Part shown: one piece after another, positions 35,373 to 45,305 of the stretch
How positions within the stretch are numbered: the stretch's first letter is position 1
Layout of the letters: every line of letters starts with the position of its first letter
Assembly: GCA_947478785.1 (NCBI GenBank)
Contig: CANJXI010000019.1
Location: 1 to 52,651, forward strand
From: Caulobacteraceae bacterium
GTDB lineage: Bacteria > Pseudomonadota > Alphaproteobacteria > Caulobacterales > Caulobacteraceae
Reading direction: 5' to 3'
Length of the DNA stretch: 52,651 nt
The notes under the pieces: model-generated
What the model saw: the letters and a program-made list of their open reading frames with translations, nothing else
Database searches by the model: none
Told to the model about the DNA's origin: nothing
Translations under genes and position numbers: made by a program

Positions 35373-37129
35373 GCCTGGGTCTCGGCGCCATGGGGTCCTC
35401 GCCCATCTCCCGCTGGCTGGCGGCGATGGTCTGGCGCCTGGAGCACGCCTTCGAGCGGGCCCGCGCCTCCGGCAAGGCTGAGGACGACACCCGCATCCGC
35501 ATCTTCTTCGTGCTGGCCCTGTTCGGCGCGGGCTTCCTGACGCTGGCCATCGGGGCCACCCACGCGGCGCTGTTCTCCGACGCCGGCAAGGGCGACGCCT
35601 ACACCGCCCCGATGGGCGCCGCGCGGGCCGATATCGTGGACCGCAATGGCCAGATGCTGGCCGCCGACCTCCTGCACTACGGCCTCTATGTGGACCCGCG
35701 CGAAATCTGGGACACCGCCGAGACGCGCGCGGCGCTGACCGCCGCCCTGCCGGAGCTGACCCGCGACCGGCTGGAACGCGCGCTGCGCGCCGGGCGCCGG
35801 ACCTTCCTGATCGGCGGCCTGACGCCCGAGGCGCGCGGCAGGATCCACGACCTGGGCCTGCCCGGCGTCAGCTTCGAGCCGGAACAGCGCCGGGTCTATC
35901 CCTTGGGTTACACGGCCGCCCACATGATCGGTTTCGCCGACTCAGGCGGCGAGGGTCTGGCCGGCGCCGAGGCCGCCTTCAACGAGGACATCCGCAACGC
36001 GGTGGCGACCCACGGGTCGGTGCCGCTTTCCATCGACCTGCGCGTGCAGGCCGCCCTCGAGGACGAGCTCTACAAGGCCGCGGCCGAGTTCACGCCCAAG
36101 GGCGCGGTGGGCGTGGTGGTCAATGTCCACACCGGCGAGATCCTGGGGATGGCGAGCTATCCCACCTTCGATCCCAACCAGCCGGGGAAGGCCAGCCTCG
36201 ACGCCCGCCTCAACCGGGCGGCCGGCGCCGTCTATGAGATGGGCTCGACCTTCAAGGGCTTTACCGTGGCGATCGGCCTGGATTCGGGGGTCGCCACGCC
36301 GGCCTCGACTTTCGACGCGCGCCAGGACTTCCACCTGGGCTACCGCACCATCCACGACTATCACGCGACCCATAAGATCCTGACCCTGGTGGAGGTGTTC
36401 CAGCACTCCTCCAACATCGGCACGGCCAGGCTCGCCGAGGCCATCGGCGTCGAACGGCTCAGCCATTATTTCAAGGCATTCGGGCTGACCGAGACCGCCA
36501 AGGTCGAGCTGATCGAATCCGCCCGCCCGCTGACGCCGAAGATCTGGAACGAGGACGCCATCGCCTCGACCTCGTTCGGCCACGGCATGAACGTCAGTCC
36601 GCTGGCCCTGGTGCGGGCCTATTCCGGCATCCTGAACGGCGGACATCTGTTGCCGCTGACCATCCACAAGCTCCCGCCGGGCGCCAAGGTCGACGGTCCG
36701 CGGATCGTCTCGGAGAAGACGGCGGCCACCATGCTGCAGATCATGCGCGCCAACGTCAGCTGCCCCTGCGGCTCGGGCGGCAAGGCCAACGTCCCGGGCC
36801 TCAACGTCGGCGGCAAGACCGGCACCGGCGAAAAGTACGAACCCGCCGAGCGCGGCTACAGCCACACCAAGCAGGTCTCCTCCTTCGCCGCCGTCTTCCC
36901 TACCGACGGACCGCTCGACGCACCGCGCTACTTCGTCCTGATCCTGATGGACGAACCGCACGCCACGGCCAAGAGCTACGGCTTCTCCACCGGCGGCTGG
37001 GTCGGGGCGCCGGCGGTCGGCAAGGTGATCGAGCGGATCGCCCCGTTCCTCGGCGTGCAGCGCCGGGCCGACACCTACCCCTTCACCCCGCCGGAAGTGG
37101 CGCTGGCGGCGGCGGGAGCTGACGAATGA
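35369..37129 (+). CDS. ftsI: Septal peptidoglycan transpeptidase FtsI (PBP3)
   Basis: A 586-residue class B penicillin-binding protein. A membrane helix lies at about 47-66 (IRIFFVLALFGAGFLTLAIG), then the PBP dimer/pedestal module (RADIVDRNGQMLAADL), and a transpeptidase domain with the active-site Ser293 in STFK (SxxK), Ser347-Ser-Asn349 (SxN) and Lys483-Thr-Gly (KTGTG). It crosslinks septal peptidoglycan with FtsW as the partner glycosyltransferase. Beta-lactams acylate Ser293. The ATG overlaps the ftsL stop by 4 nt, and its own stop overlaps murE by 4 nt. Confidence 0.96.
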   Translation: MSLGLGAMGSSPISRWLAAMVWRLEHAFERARASGKAEDDTRIRIFFVLALFGAGFLTLAIGATHAALFSDAGKGDAYTAPMGAARADIVDRNGQMLAADLLHYGLYVDPREIWDTAETRAALTAALPELTRDRLERALRAGRRTFLIGGLTPEARGRIHDLGLPGVSFEPEQRRVYPLGYTAAHMIGFADSGGEGLAGAEAAFNEDIRNAVATHGSVPLSIDLRVQAALEDELYKAAAEFTPKGAVGVVVNVHTGEILGMASYPTFDPNQPGKASLDARLNRAAGAVYEMGSTFKGFTVAIGLDSGVATPASTFDARQDFHLGYRTIHDYHATHKILTLVEVFQHSSNIGTARLAEAIGVERLSHYFKAFGLTETAKVELIESARPLTPKIWNEDAIASTSFGHGMNVSPLALVRAYSGILNGGHLLPLTIHKLPPGAKVDGPRIVSEKTAATMLQIMRANVSCPCGSGGKANVPGLNVGGKTGTGEKYEPAERGYSHTKQVSSFAAVFPTDGPLDAPRYFVLILMDEPHATAKSYGFSTGGWVGAPAVGKVIERIAPFLGVQRRADTYPFTPPEVALAAAGADE

Positions 37130-38577
37130 AGCTCTCCGACCTCGTCCAGCGCGACCTGGCCTCGGACCCGGAGATCGCGGGTGTCACCGCCGACAGCCGC
37201 AAGGTCCGGCCGGGGTTCCTGTTCGCGGCGTTGCCGGGCGCCAAGGTGGACGGGCGGGAATTCGCGCCGCGCGCGGTTCAGGCCGGCGCCGCGGCGGTGC
37301 TTGCGGGACGCGAGATCGAGGGCCTGCCGGTCCCCCTGGTGACGGCGACCGACCCGCGCCGGGCCTACGCCCTGGCGGCCGGAGCCTTCTGGGGCAAACA
37401 GCCGGCCACCTGCGTGGCGGTGACCGGCACCAACGGCAAGACCTCGGTGGCGGCGTTCTGCCGGCAGGTGTTCGCCAGCGCGGGGTACAAGGCCGCAAGC
37501 ATGGGCACGCTCGGCGTGCGGATCAGCGTGGCCGGCATGGCCGACGAGCAGATCACCCCGCCCGGCCTGACCACCCCCGACGCCGCCGACGTGGCGGAGC
37601 TGCTGGCCCGGGTCGCGGGCGAGGGCGTCACCCACCTGGCCCTGGAAGCCTCCTCCCACGGCATCGACCAGCGCCGGCTCGACGCCGTCAAGCTGACCGC
37701 GGCGGGATTTCTCAACCTCACCCAGGACCACCTGGACTACCACGGCACCATGGGGGCCTATCGCGCCGCCAAGCTGCGGCTGTTCGAGACCCTGCTGGCG
37801 CGCGGCCGCACCGCCGTGCTGAACGGCGAGTCCGACAGTTACCCGGCCTTCGCCGCCGCCGCCGTCTGCGCCGGCCAGAGCGTGATGAGCGTCGGCCAGC
37901 ACAGCCAGGGCATTCGGCTGGCCGAGCGCACGCTGCTGCCGGACGGCCAGCGGCTGAAGGTGGTCATCCGTGGGAACAGCTACGAATTGCGCCTGCCGCT
38001 GGCCGGCGCCTTCCAGGCCTCCAACGCGCTGGTCGCCGCTGGTCTCTGCATCGCCGCCGGCCTGAGCGTCGAACAGGCGCTGGCGGGGCTGGAAACCCTC
38101 GAAGGCGCGCCTGGCCGGCTGCAGCGTGTCGGCGCGGGCTCGCGGGGCGGCGAGGCCTATGTGGACTACGCCCACACGCCGGACGGGCTGGAGACCGTGC
38201 TCCAGGCCATGCGCCCGCACGCGCGCGGCAAGCTGATCGTGGTGTTCGGGGCCGGCGGCGACCGCGACCGCACCAAGCGTCCGATCATGGGCCGGATCGC
38301 CGCGGACCTGGCCGACGTCGCCATCGTCACCGACGACAACCCGCGCGGCGAAGTCCCCGCCGCGATCCGCGCCGAGGTCATGGCCGGCGTCGCGGGACTG
38401 AAGGAGATCGGCGACCGCCGAGAGGCCATCCGCGCCGCCGTGCAGCTGATGGGCGAGGGCGACATCCTGGTGGTGGCCGGCAAGGGCCACGAACAGGGCC
38501 AGACCGTGGGCGACGTGGTCCACCCCTTCGACGATGTCACCGAGACCATGAGCGCCCTGGAGCTGGTCCATGGCTGA
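37126..38577 (+). CDS. murE: UDP-MurNAc-L-Ala-D-Glu:meso-diaminopimelate ligase MurE
   Basis: A 483-residue Mur ligase. The ATP loop is GTNGKTS (Lys105), followed by the central carbamylated-Lys region (ASSHGIDQRRLDAVKLTAAGFLNLTQDHLDYH split over residues 180-210) and the C-terminal domain with DNPR at residues 404-407. DNPR is the signature for meso-diaminopimelate specificity, so the peptidoglycan of this organism should be DAP-type. It adds the third residue of the stem peptide in the cytoplasm. It overlaps ftsI by 4 nt and murF by 8 nt. Confidence 0.96.
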   Translation: MKLSDLVQRDLASDPEIAGVTADSRKVRPGFLFAALPGAKVDGREFAPRAVQAGAAAVLAGREIEGLPVPLVTATDPRRAYALAAGAFWGKQPATCVAVTGTNGKTSVAAFCRQVFASAGYKAASMGTLGVRISVAGMADEQITPPGLTTPDAADVAELLARVAGEGVTHLALEASSHGIDQRRLDAVKLTAAGFLNLTQDHLDYHGTMGAYRAAKLRLFETLLARGRTAVLNGESDSYPAFAAAAVCAGQSVMSVGQHSQGIRLAERTLLPDGQRLKVVIRGNSYELRLPLAGAFQASNALVAAGLCIAAGLSVEQALAGLETLEGAPGRLQRVGAGSRGGEAYVDYAHTPDGLETVLQAMRPHARGKLIVVFGAGGDRDRTKRPIMGRIAADLADVAIVTDDNPRGEVPAAIRAEVMAGVAGLKEIGDRREAIRAAVQLMGEGDILVVAGKGHEQGQTVGDVVHPFDDVTETMSALELVHG

Positions 38578-39964
38578 GCCGCTCTGGACCTCCGACGAGG
38601 TCGCCCAGGCGGTCGGCGGGCGCAGGCTCGGCCATGCGTTCAGCGCCAGCGGCGTTTCCATCGACACCCGTACGCTCGAGCCCGGCGACCTGTTCGTGGC
38701 CCTGGACGGCGTGCGCGACGGCCACGAGTTCGTGGCCCAGGCGCTGGACAAGGGCGCGGCCGGCGCCCTGGTCTCGCGCGAGGTCGGCCTGCCCATCATC
38801 ATCGCCGACGAGACCCTGACGGCGCTGGAGCGCCTGGGCATCGCCGCCCGCAACCGCGCCGCCAAGGCCAAGCGCGGGGCGGTCACCGGATCGGTCGGCA
38901 AGACCTCGGTGACCCAGGCGATCATGGCGGGCCTCAGGCTCGCCGGCCGGGCGCATTCGTCGGTGAAGTCCTACAACAACCACATCGGGGTGCCGCTGAC
39001 GCTCGCCCGCATGCCGCGCGAGACCGCCCGCGCGGTGTTCGAGATCGGCATGAACCACGCCGATGAGATCCGCCCGCTGGCGCGCATGGTGAAACCCCAC
39101 GCGGCGGTGGTGACCACCGTGGGGCCCGTCCACACGGAGAACTTCCCCGATGGCGAGGCCGGCGTGGCCCGCGCCAAGGCCGAGGTGTTCGCCGGCCTTG
39201 AGCCTGGCGGCGTGGCGGTCCTGAACGCCGACAACGCCTGGTTCGACCTCCTGAAGGCCGAGGCCCTGAACGCCGGGGCCGAGGTGCGCACCTTCGGGGC
39301 CGCCAAGGACTGTGACGCGCAGCTCCTCGGCTTCCAGGCCAGCGACGGGCGGGCGGTGGTGCAAGCCCGTCTGCGCGGTCAGCCGCTGGACTTCCCGATC
39401 CTGCAGACGGGCGCCCACTGGGGCATGAATTCCATGGCGGTGCTGCTGATGCTGGAGGCGCTGGACGTGGGCCTCGCCGATGGCCTGGCCGCGCTGGGCG
39501 GGTTCGAGCCGCTGGAGGGCCGGGGCGCCGAGAAGACCGTCCAACTCGCCCGCGGCGCCTTCACCCTGATCGACGAGAGCTACAACGCCAACCCGATCTC
39601 GATGGCCTCGGCGATCGCCACCCTGGGCGCTCGGCCCGCCGTCGGGCGCCGCATCGCGATCCTCACCGACATGCTGGAGCTGGGCGAGGACGGCCCGGCC
39701 TTCCACGCCGCGCTGGCGCAGCCCCTGGAGGCCGCGGGCGTCGATGTCGTGCTTTGCTGTGGACCCCTGATGAAATCGCTGTGGGACGCCCTTCCTGCGA
39801 CTCGGCGCGGCGGCTACGCCAAAACCGCGGCGGAACTCGCGCCGCTGGCCGCCCGGTCCATAGAGGCCGGCGACCTGGTGATGGTGAAGGGCTCGAACGG
39901 ATCGAAGGCTGGGCTCATCGCCCAGGCCCTGGCTCGTCTCGACGTCCGCGAAGGGGCCGGCTGA
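38570..39964 (+). CDS. murF: UDP-MurNAc-tripeptide:D-Ala-D-Ala ligase MurF
   Basis: A 464-residue Mur ligase. The ATP loop is [10 protein letters not shown] (Lys111), followed by [17 protein letters not shown] (typical MurF), the [13 protein letters not shown] central block, [11 protein letters not shown], and the C-terminal [14 protein letters not shown] with the LTDMLELGE motif. It attaches D-Ala-D-Ala to the UDP-MurNAc tripeptide, completing the pentapeptide; the D-Ala-D-Ala is made by the ddl product downstream. It overlaps murE by 8 nt, and its TGA stop overlaps the mraY ATG by 1 nt. Confidence 0.96.
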   Translation: MAEPLWTSDEVAQAVGGRRLGHAFSASGVSIDTRTLEPGDLFVALDGVRDGHEFVAQALDKGAAGALVSREVGLPIIIADETLTALERLGIAARNRAAKAKRGAVTGSVGKTSVTQAIMAGLRLAGRAHSSVKSYNNHIGVPLTLARMPRETARAVFEIGMNHADEIRPLARMVKPHAAVVTTVGPVHTENFPDGEAGVARAKAEVFAGLEPGGVAVLNADNAWFDLLKAEALNAGAEVRTFGAAKDCDAQLLGFQASDGRAVVQARLRGQPLDFPILQTGAHWGMNSMAVLLMLEALDVGLADGLAALGGFEPLEGRGAEKTVQLARGAFTLIDESYNANPISMASAIATLGARPAVGRRIAILTDMLELGEDGPAFHAALAQPLEAAGVDVVLCCGPLMKSLWDALPATRRGGYAKTAAELAPLAARSIEAGDLVMVKGSNGSKAGLIAQALARLDVREGAG

Positions 39965-41073
39965 TGTTCTACTGGCTGTACGAACAGCTGTCGGCGGGTG
40001 GGCACGTTCCCGTGCTCAACCTCGTCAAGTACCTGACCTTCCGCACCGGCATGTCGCTATTCACGGCGCAGCTGATCGTGGTGGCCATGGGCTCGCGCTT
40101 CATCCGCTGGATGCAGGCCAAGCAGGGCAAGGGCCAGCCGATCCGCGCCGAGGGCATCCAGCGCCACGTCATCGAGAAGGCCGGCACGCCGACCATGGGC
40201 GGGGTGATGATCCTGGCCGGGCTGCTGATCGGCACACTGCTCTGGGCGGACCTGTCCAACGTCTATGTCTGGGCCGTCCTGGTGGTGACCGCGGGCTACG
40301 GGACGCTGGGCTTCCTCGACGACTACGCCAAGGTCACCAAGCAGAGCTCGGACGGCATATCCGGGCGCCTGCGCCTGGTGCTGGAAGCCGCGATCGCCAT
40401 GGCGGCGGTGGCGCTGATCATCGCCTTCGCGCCCAAGGCGCCCGAGGCGCCGGGCCTTTTGACCTCGGTGAGCTTCCCGGTGTTCAAGCAGCTGCTGCTG
40501 AACTTCCACTGGTTCTACCTGCTGTTCGGGGCCTTCATCATCGTGGGCGCCGCCAACGCGGTTAACTTCACCGATGGCCTCGACGGGCTGGCCACCGTGC
40601 CGGTGATGATCGCCGCGGCCGCCTACGGCCTGATCGCGTACCTGGTCGGCAACTTCGTCTTCGCCAACTACCTGCAGCTCCACTTCGTACCGGGCGTGGG
40701 CGAGGTGGCCGTCTATTGCGGGGCGATGATCGGGGCGGGCCTGGGCTTCCTCTGGTACAATGCTCCCCCCGCCAGGATCTTCATGGGCGACACCGGCTCC
40801 CTGGCGCTGGGCGGCGGCATCGGCGCCGTGGCCGTGGCCACCCGCCACGAGATCGTGCTGGGCATCGTCGGGGGTCTGTTCGTGGCCGAACTGCTCTCGG
40901 TGGTGATCCAGGTGGCCTGGTTCAAGCGGACCGGCCGGCGGATCTTCCTGATGGCGCCGATGCACCATCACTTCGAAAAGCTCGGCTGGTCGGAATCGAC
41001 CATCGTCATCCGCTTCTGGATCATCTCGATCATGCTGGCCCTGCTCGGGCTGGCCACCCTGAAGCTGAGGTAG
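39964..41073 (+). CDS. mraY: Phospho-N-acetylmuramoyl-pentapeptide transferase MraY
   Basis: A 369-residue inner-membrane enzyme with about ten helices. It starts [20 protein letters not shown]. Signature elements: [22 protein letters not shown] (the catalytic Asp-Asp), [25 protein letters not shown] and [14 protein letters not shown]. It transfers phospho-MurNAc-pentapeptide from UMP to undecaprenyl phosphate, forming lipid I. The ATG at 39964 shares one base with the murF stop. It is followed by a 16-nt gap before murD. Confidence 0.96.
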   Translation: MFYWLYEQLSAGGHVPVLNLVKYLTFRTGMSLFTAQLIVVAMGSRFIRWMQAKQGKGQPIRAEGIQRHVIEKAGTPTMGGVMILAGLLIGTLLWADLSNVYVWAVLVVTAGYGTLGFLDDYAKVTKQSSDGISGRLRLVLEAAIAMAAVALIIAFAPKAPEAPGLLTSVSFPVFKQLLLNFHWFYLLFGAFIIVGAANAVNFTDGLDGLATVPVMIAAAAYGLIAYLVGNFVFANYLQLHFVPGVGEVAVYCGAMIGAGLGFLWYNAPPARIFMGDTGSLALGGGIGAVAVATRHEIVLGIVGGLFVAELLSVVIQVAWFKRTGRRIFLMAPMHHHFEKLGWSESTIVIRFWIISIMLALLGLATLKLR

Positions 41074-41089
41074 GGAGCATGCGCACGCC

Positions 41090-42499
41090 ATGATCCCGGT
41101 CCGCGGCTTCGAGGGGAAGACGGTGGCGGTGTTCGGCCTGGCCCGCACGGGCCTGACGGCCGCCCGCGCGCTGTCGGCCGGCGGCGCCAAGGTCGTGCTG
41201 TGGGACGACCGGCCCGCCGCCCGCGCCGCCGCCGCGGCCGAGGGCTTCGCGCTCACCGACCTGACCACCGCCGACTGGTCGGGCTTTGACGCCCTGCTGC
41301 TGTCGCCCGGCGTGCCGCTGACCCATCCCGCCCCGCACTGGGCGGTCGAGCGGGCCCGCGAGGCCGGGGTCGAGATCGTCGGTGACATGGAACTCTTCGC
41401 CCGCACGGTGAACGCCGCGCCCGAGCACAAGCGCCCGAAGATCGTCGCCATCACCGGCACCAATGGCAAGTCGACCACCACGGCGCTGGTCGGCCACATC
41501 TGCGCCCAGGCCGGCCGCGACGTGCGCATCGGCGGCAACATCGGGGTGGGCGTCCTGGACCTCGAGGACATGCACGGCGGCGCGGTCTATGTGCTGGAAC
41601 TCTCCTCCTACCAGCTCGACCTGACCTCCAGCCTGCACGCCGACGTCACCATCATCATCAACATCTCGCCCGACCACCTGGAGCGGCATGGCGACATGGA
41701 CGGCTATGTCGCGGCCAAGCGGCGCATCCTGATGAACCAGGGCAAGGGCGACACCGCCGTGATCGGCGTCGACGACAGCTGGGGCCAGCGGATCTGCACC
41801 GAGATCACCGCCGCCAACCGGCGCACCATCGTGCCGATCTCGGCGTCGAAGGCCATGGGCCGAGGCGTCTATGTGCTGCAGGGCGTGCTCTATGACGCGA
41901 CAGGCGAGCGCGCCATCGAGGTGGCCGACCTCAACCGCGCCCGCTCGCTGCCCGGCCGCCACAACTGGCAGAACGCGGCGGCCGCCTACGCCGCCGCCAA
42001 GGGCCTTGGCATCCCCGCCGAGGAAGCCGCCGAGCATCTGATGAGCTTCCCGGGCCTGGCGCACCGCATGGAGCCGGTGGCCAGGCTGGGGAAGGTGAAG
42101 TTCATCAACGACAGCAAGGCCACCAACACCGACGCCGCGCGCCAGGCGCTGTCGAGCTATCCGAAGGTCTTCTGGATCGCCGGCGGCCAGCCGAAGATGG
42201 GTGGCATCGACGCGCTCACCGATCTCTTCCCCCGGGTCGCCAAGGCCTATCTGATCGGCGAGGCCGCGCCGGCCTTCGCCCAGGTGCTGAGGGGCAAGGT
42301 CTCGACGGTGGAGGCCGGGACCATGGATGTCGCCGTCGCCCAGGCCTTCGCCGACGCCTCGGCGACGGGCCATGAGGCCGTCGTCCTGCTCTCGCCGGCC
42401 TGCGCCTCCTTCGACCAGTTCGCCGATTTCGAGGCGCGGGGGGAGGCCTTCCGCGCCGCCGTGCAGCGCCTGGCCCATTCAGCGCGGGGAGCCGCATGA
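41090..42499 (+). CDS. murD: UDP-MurNAc-L-alanine:D-glutamate ligase MurD
   Basis: A 469-residue Mur ligase. The N-terminal uridine-binding domain (KTVAVFGLARTGLTAARAL) is followed by the ATP loop ITGTNGKSTTTAL (Lys127), the ELSSYQLDLT motif, NISPDHLERHGDMDGY, and the C-terminal FINDSKATNTDAA motif. It adds D-Glu to UDP-MurNAc-L-Ala. A GGGAG sits 9-13 nt before the ATG, and a 4-codon frame (ATG at 41080, ending in the TGA that overlaps the start) lies just upstream, which could couple translation to mraY. Overlaps ftsW by 4 nt. Confidence 0.96.
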   Translation: MIPVRGFEGKTVAVFGLARTGLTAARALSAGGAKVVLWDDRPAARAAAAAEGFALTDLTTADWSGFDALLLSPGVPLTHPAPHWAVERAREAGVEIVGDMELFARTVNAAPEHKRPKIVAITGTNGKSTTTALVGHICAQAGRDVRIGGNIGVGVLDLEDMHGGAVYVLELSSYQLDLTSSLHADVTIIINISPDHLERHGDMDGYVAAKRRILMNQGKGDTAVIGVDDSWGQRICTEITAANRRTIVPISASKAMGRGVYVLQGVLYDATGERAIEVADLNRARSLPGRHNWQNAAAAYAAAKGLGIPAEEAAEHLMSFPGLAHRMEPVARLGKVKFINDSKATNTDAARQALSSYPKVFWIAGGQPKMGGIDALTDLFPRVAKAYLIGEAAPAFAQVLRGKVSTVEAGTMDVAVAQAFADASATGHEAVVLLSPACASFDQFADFEARGEAFRAAVQRLAHSARGAA

Positions 42500-43680
42500 G
42501 CCTTCCCTCCGAGGTCAACCAGGCGCACGCCTTCGCCCGCTCCGACCGCACGGCCATCGGCGTCTGGTGGTGGACGGTGGACCGCTGGATGCTGGGGGTG
42601 GTCGCCCTGCTGATCGCCATCGGCGTGGTCATCGCTTTCTCGGCGAGCCCGGCGGCGGCGGCGCGCATGAACATCGGCGACCCGTTTCACTTCGCGGTCC
42701 GCCAGTGCGTCTTCGCCGCGCTCGCGGTGGTGATCCTGGTCGGCATGTCGATGCTCGAGGTCAAGAGCGTCCGGCGCAGCGCCTTCGCGATCTGGCTGGT
42801 CGCCATCGCGGTGATGATCGCGCTGCCGTTCCTGGGCCACAGCGCCAAGGGCGCCACCCGCTGGCTCGAGTTCGGCGGGTTCAGCCTGCAGCCGTCGGAA
42901 TTCATGAAGCCCGCCCTGGTGATCCTGGTCGCCTGGATGTTCGCCGAGGGCCAGAAGGGCGACGGGGTGCCCGGCGTCTCCATCGCCTTCGGCCTCTACG
43001 CGATCTCGGTGGCGCTGCTGCTGATCCAGCCCGACATCGGCCAGACGGTGCTGATCACCGTGGCCTTTGGAGCGGCCTTCTGGATGGCGGGGGTGCCGAT
43101 CAGTTGGGTCATGGGCCTGGGCGCGGTGGCGGTCGCGGGCCTCTCGTCGACCTATTTCCTGTTCCCGCACGTGGCCAGCCGCGTCGACCGATTCCTGTCG
43201 CCGGACAAGGCCGACACCCACCAGGTGGACGCCGCGGCCGCCGCCCAGGCCGCCGGCGGCTTCTTCGGCCGGGGTCCGGGCGAGGGCGTCATGAAGCGCC
43301 ACGTGCCCGACCTGCACACCGACTTCGCGCTCTCGGTCGGCGCCGAGGAATTCGGCCTGATCTTCACCCTGCTGCTGATCGCGCTTTTCGGCTTCGTGGT
43401 GATCCGCGGCCTTTATCGCGCCATGAAACTCAACGACCCCTTCGAGCAGGTGGCGGCGGCGGGGCTGTTCGTCCTGGTCGGCCAGCAGGCCTTCATCAAC
43501 GTGGCGGTGAACCTCAACATGATCCCGACCAAGGGCATGACCCTGCCGTTCATCAGCTATGGCGGCTCGTCCATGCTGGCCATGGGGCTGACGCTGGGCA
43601 TGGCGCTCGCGATCACCCGCCGGCGACCCGGCGCCTACACCGCAAGCGAAGGCCTCGCCAAGGCCGGCGCCTACACCTGA
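42496..43680 (+). CDS. ftsW: Septal peptidoglycan glycosyltransferase FtsW (SEDS)
   Basis: A 394-residue integral membrane protein with about ten helices. A short cytosolic N-terminus leads to WMLGVVALLIAIGVVIAFSAS. Typical SEDS blocks are GATRWLEFGGFSLQPSEFMKPALVI, QPDIGQTVLI, GRGPGEGVMKRHVPDLHTDFALSVGAEEFG, and NVAVNLNMIPTKGMTLPFISYGGSSMLA. It polymerises lipid II at the septum together with FtsI. The PTKGMTLPFISYGGSS segment is the family's strongest signature. It overlaps murD by 4 nt and murG by 1 nt. Confidence 0.96.
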   Translation: MSLPSEVNQAHAFARSDRTAIGVWWWTVDRWMLGVVALLIAIGVVIAFSASPAAAARMNIGDPFHFAVRQCVFAALAVVILVGMSMLEVKSVRRSAFAIWLVAIAVMIALPFLGHSAKGATRWLEFGGFSLQPSEFMKPALVILVAWMFAEGQKGDGVPGVSIAFGLYAISVALLLIQPDIGQTVLITVAFGAAFWMAGVPISWVMGLGAVAVAGLSSTYFLFPHVASRVDRFLSPDKADTHQVDAAAAAQAAGGFFGRGPGEGVMKRHVPDLHTDFALSVGAEEFGLIFTLLLIALFGFVVIRGLYRAMKLNDPFEQVAAAGLFVLVGQQAFINVAVNLNMIPTKGMTLPFISYGGSSMLAMGLTLGMALAITRRRPGAYTASEGLAKAGAYT

Positions 43681-44774
43681 TGCGCAAGATCTGCGTCGTC
43701 GCGGCGGGCGGTACCGGCGGCCACCTGTTTCCGGCCCAGGCCCTTGCGGAAGCGCTGATGGCGCGCGGCTGGTCGATCGTGCTGGCCTCCGACGAGCGGG
43801 TGGCGGGGCTTGCCCAGGACTTCCCGGCCGAGCGGCGCATCGGGCTGTCGGCGGCGACCTGGCGGCGCGGCGATCCCATCGGCATGCTGCGCGCCGGCAT
43901 CGCGGTCGCCCACGGCGTGGTCCAGGCGCGCAAGGCTTTCCGCGAGATCGGCCCCAATGTCGTGGTGGGCTTTGGCGGCTATCCGTCCGCGCCGGCCCTG
44001 ATCGGCGCGATCCTCGACCGTCGCCCCACCGTGATCCACGAGCAGAACGCTGTGATGGGACGGGCCAACCGCATGCTGGCCAGCCACGTGCGCACCGTGG
44101 CCTGCGCCTTCCCGACGCTGATGAAGGCCCCGCCGAAGGTCGCGGCCCGCGCCTTCCGGGTCGGCAACCCGGTGCGCCCGCCGATCCGGGCGCTGGCCGC
44201 CGTTCCCTACGATCCCCCCACGGAACAGGGGCCGATCCGGATCCTGGTGACCGGCGGCAGCCAGGGCGCTCGTCTGCTCTCGGAATTGGTTCCCGAGGCC
44301 ATCGCAGCCCTGCCGGAACATCTGCGCCAGCGCCTGTCGATCCAGCAACAGACCCGGCCGGACTCCATGGAGATCGCCAGGCGCACCTACGCCAACGCCA
44401 TGGTCCAGGCCGAGATCGCCCCCTTCTTCCGCGACATGGCCGGCCGCCTGGCCTCGGCCCACCTGGTGATCGGCCGCTCCGGCGCGGGCTCGGTCTGCGA
44501 GTTCGCGGTGGCCGGCAAGCCCGCTATCTTGGTGCCCCTGGCCATCGCGCTCGACGACGACCAGGGCCAGAACGCCAAATTCCTGGCCGACGTCGGCGGC
44601 GCCGAGGTGGCCCGCGAGAGCCAGCTCACCGTCCAGAGCCTCGCAGGCGCTTTGGAGAAGCTACTGGGCAACCCGGCCCGGCTGGCGCGCATGGCCGCGG
44701 CCTCGCGCTCGGTGGCCATTCCCGACGCCGCCGAACGCCTGGCCGACGTGGTGGAACAGACGGCGCGGGCCTGA
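43680..44774 (+). CDS. murG: Lipid II synthase MurG (UDP-GlcNAc transferase)
   Basis: A 364-residue GT28 glycosyltransferase. The N-terminal domain carries VVAAGGTGGHLFPAQALAEAL (GGTGGH loop) and VVGFGGYPSAPALIGA, with HEQNAVMGRANRML. The C-terminal donor domain has ILVTGGSQGARLLSELVP and LVIGRSGAGSVCEFAVAGKPAILVPL, followed by DDQGQNAKFLADVGGAEV. It adds GlcNAc to lipid I on the cytosolic face of the membrane. Its ATG shares one base with the ftsW TGA. The cluster's tight coupling stops here: a 23-nt gap and a non-cluster gene follow. Confidence 0.96.
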   Translation: MRKICVVAAGGTGGHLFPAQALAEALMARGWSIVLASDERVAGLAQDFPAERRIGLSAATWRRGDPIGMLRAGIAVAHGVVQARKAFREIGPNVVVGFGGYPSAPALIGAILDRRPTVIHEQNAVMGRANRMLASHVRTVACAFPTLMKAPPKVAARAFRVGNPVRPPIRALAAVPYDPPTEQGPIRILVTGGSQGARLLSELVPEAIAALPEHLRQRLSIQQQTRPDSMEIARRTYANAMVQAEIAPFFRDMAGRLASAHLVIGRSGAGSVCEFAVAGKPAILVPLAIALDDDQGQNAKFLADVGGAEVARESQLTVQSLAGALEKLLGNPARLARMAAASRSVAIPDAAERLADVVEQTARA

Positions 44775-44797
44775 CGTTGCCGCCTCGGGAGACGAGC

Positions 44798-45250
44798 ATG
44801 CAACCAAGCCTTCCGTGGACCGGCCGCTGCCTTTGCGGGCAGATTCATTTCGAGGTCAGCGCCCCGCCGATCCTGACCGTCGCCTGCCATTGCCGGGGCT
44901 GCCAGCGGCTGACCGCCAGCGCGTTCTCGCTGAGCGCGGCGATCCCGGCGGAAGGCTTCGCGGTAACACGGGGTGAGCCGGTCATCGGCGCCTTGCACGG
45001 CCCCAACCGGCATTATTTCTGTCCCCACTGCATGAGCTGGCTGTTCACGCGTCCCCACGGCATGGACTGGTTCGTCAATGTGCGGCCCACGATATTCGAC
45101 GAGGGCCAGGCCTGCACGCCCTTCGTCGAGACCATGACCGCCGAGAAGCTCCCCTGGGCGACCACGCCGGCGGTTCACAGCTTCACGGGCTTCCCGCCGG
45201 ACGACGCCTACGAGGGCCTGATGAAAGAATATGCGGGGCAGGCGGGCTGA
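44798..45250 (+). CDS. GFA (glutathione-dependent formaldehyde-activating)-family zinc protein
   Basis: A 150-residue cytosolic protein with the GFA/CENP-V fold. The zinc ligands are visible: GRCLCGQI near residue 10, [13 protein letters not shown] near 34, and [11 protein letters not shown] near 76. The GFA enzyme proper makes S-hydroxymethylglutathione, but most family members have unknown substrates. The ATG at 44798 has GGGAG 7 nt upstream. It lies between murG and murC, in an otherwise purely dcw order, with gaps of 23 and 55 nt; the murC side may therefore hold its own promoter. No functional link to cell wall synthesis is known to me. Confidence 0.88.
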   Translation: MQPSLPWTGRCLCGQIHFEVSAPPILTVACHCRGCQRLTASAFSLSAAIPAEGFAVTRGEPVIGALHGPNRHYFCPHCMSWLFTRPHGMDWFVNVRPTIFDEGQACTPFVETMTAEKLPWATTPAVHSFTGFPPDDAYEGLMKEYAGQAG

Positions 45251-45305
45251 TGTCGCCAGGATAGGGATATTTCCCCCGCCGAGCGAATGGGCTAGCCCTA
45301 GGCCC

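Noticed and set aside
37075..38925. 616-codon antisense frame over murE and murF
   Set aside because: A shadow of two unmistakable Mur ligase genes; no recognisable protein signature.
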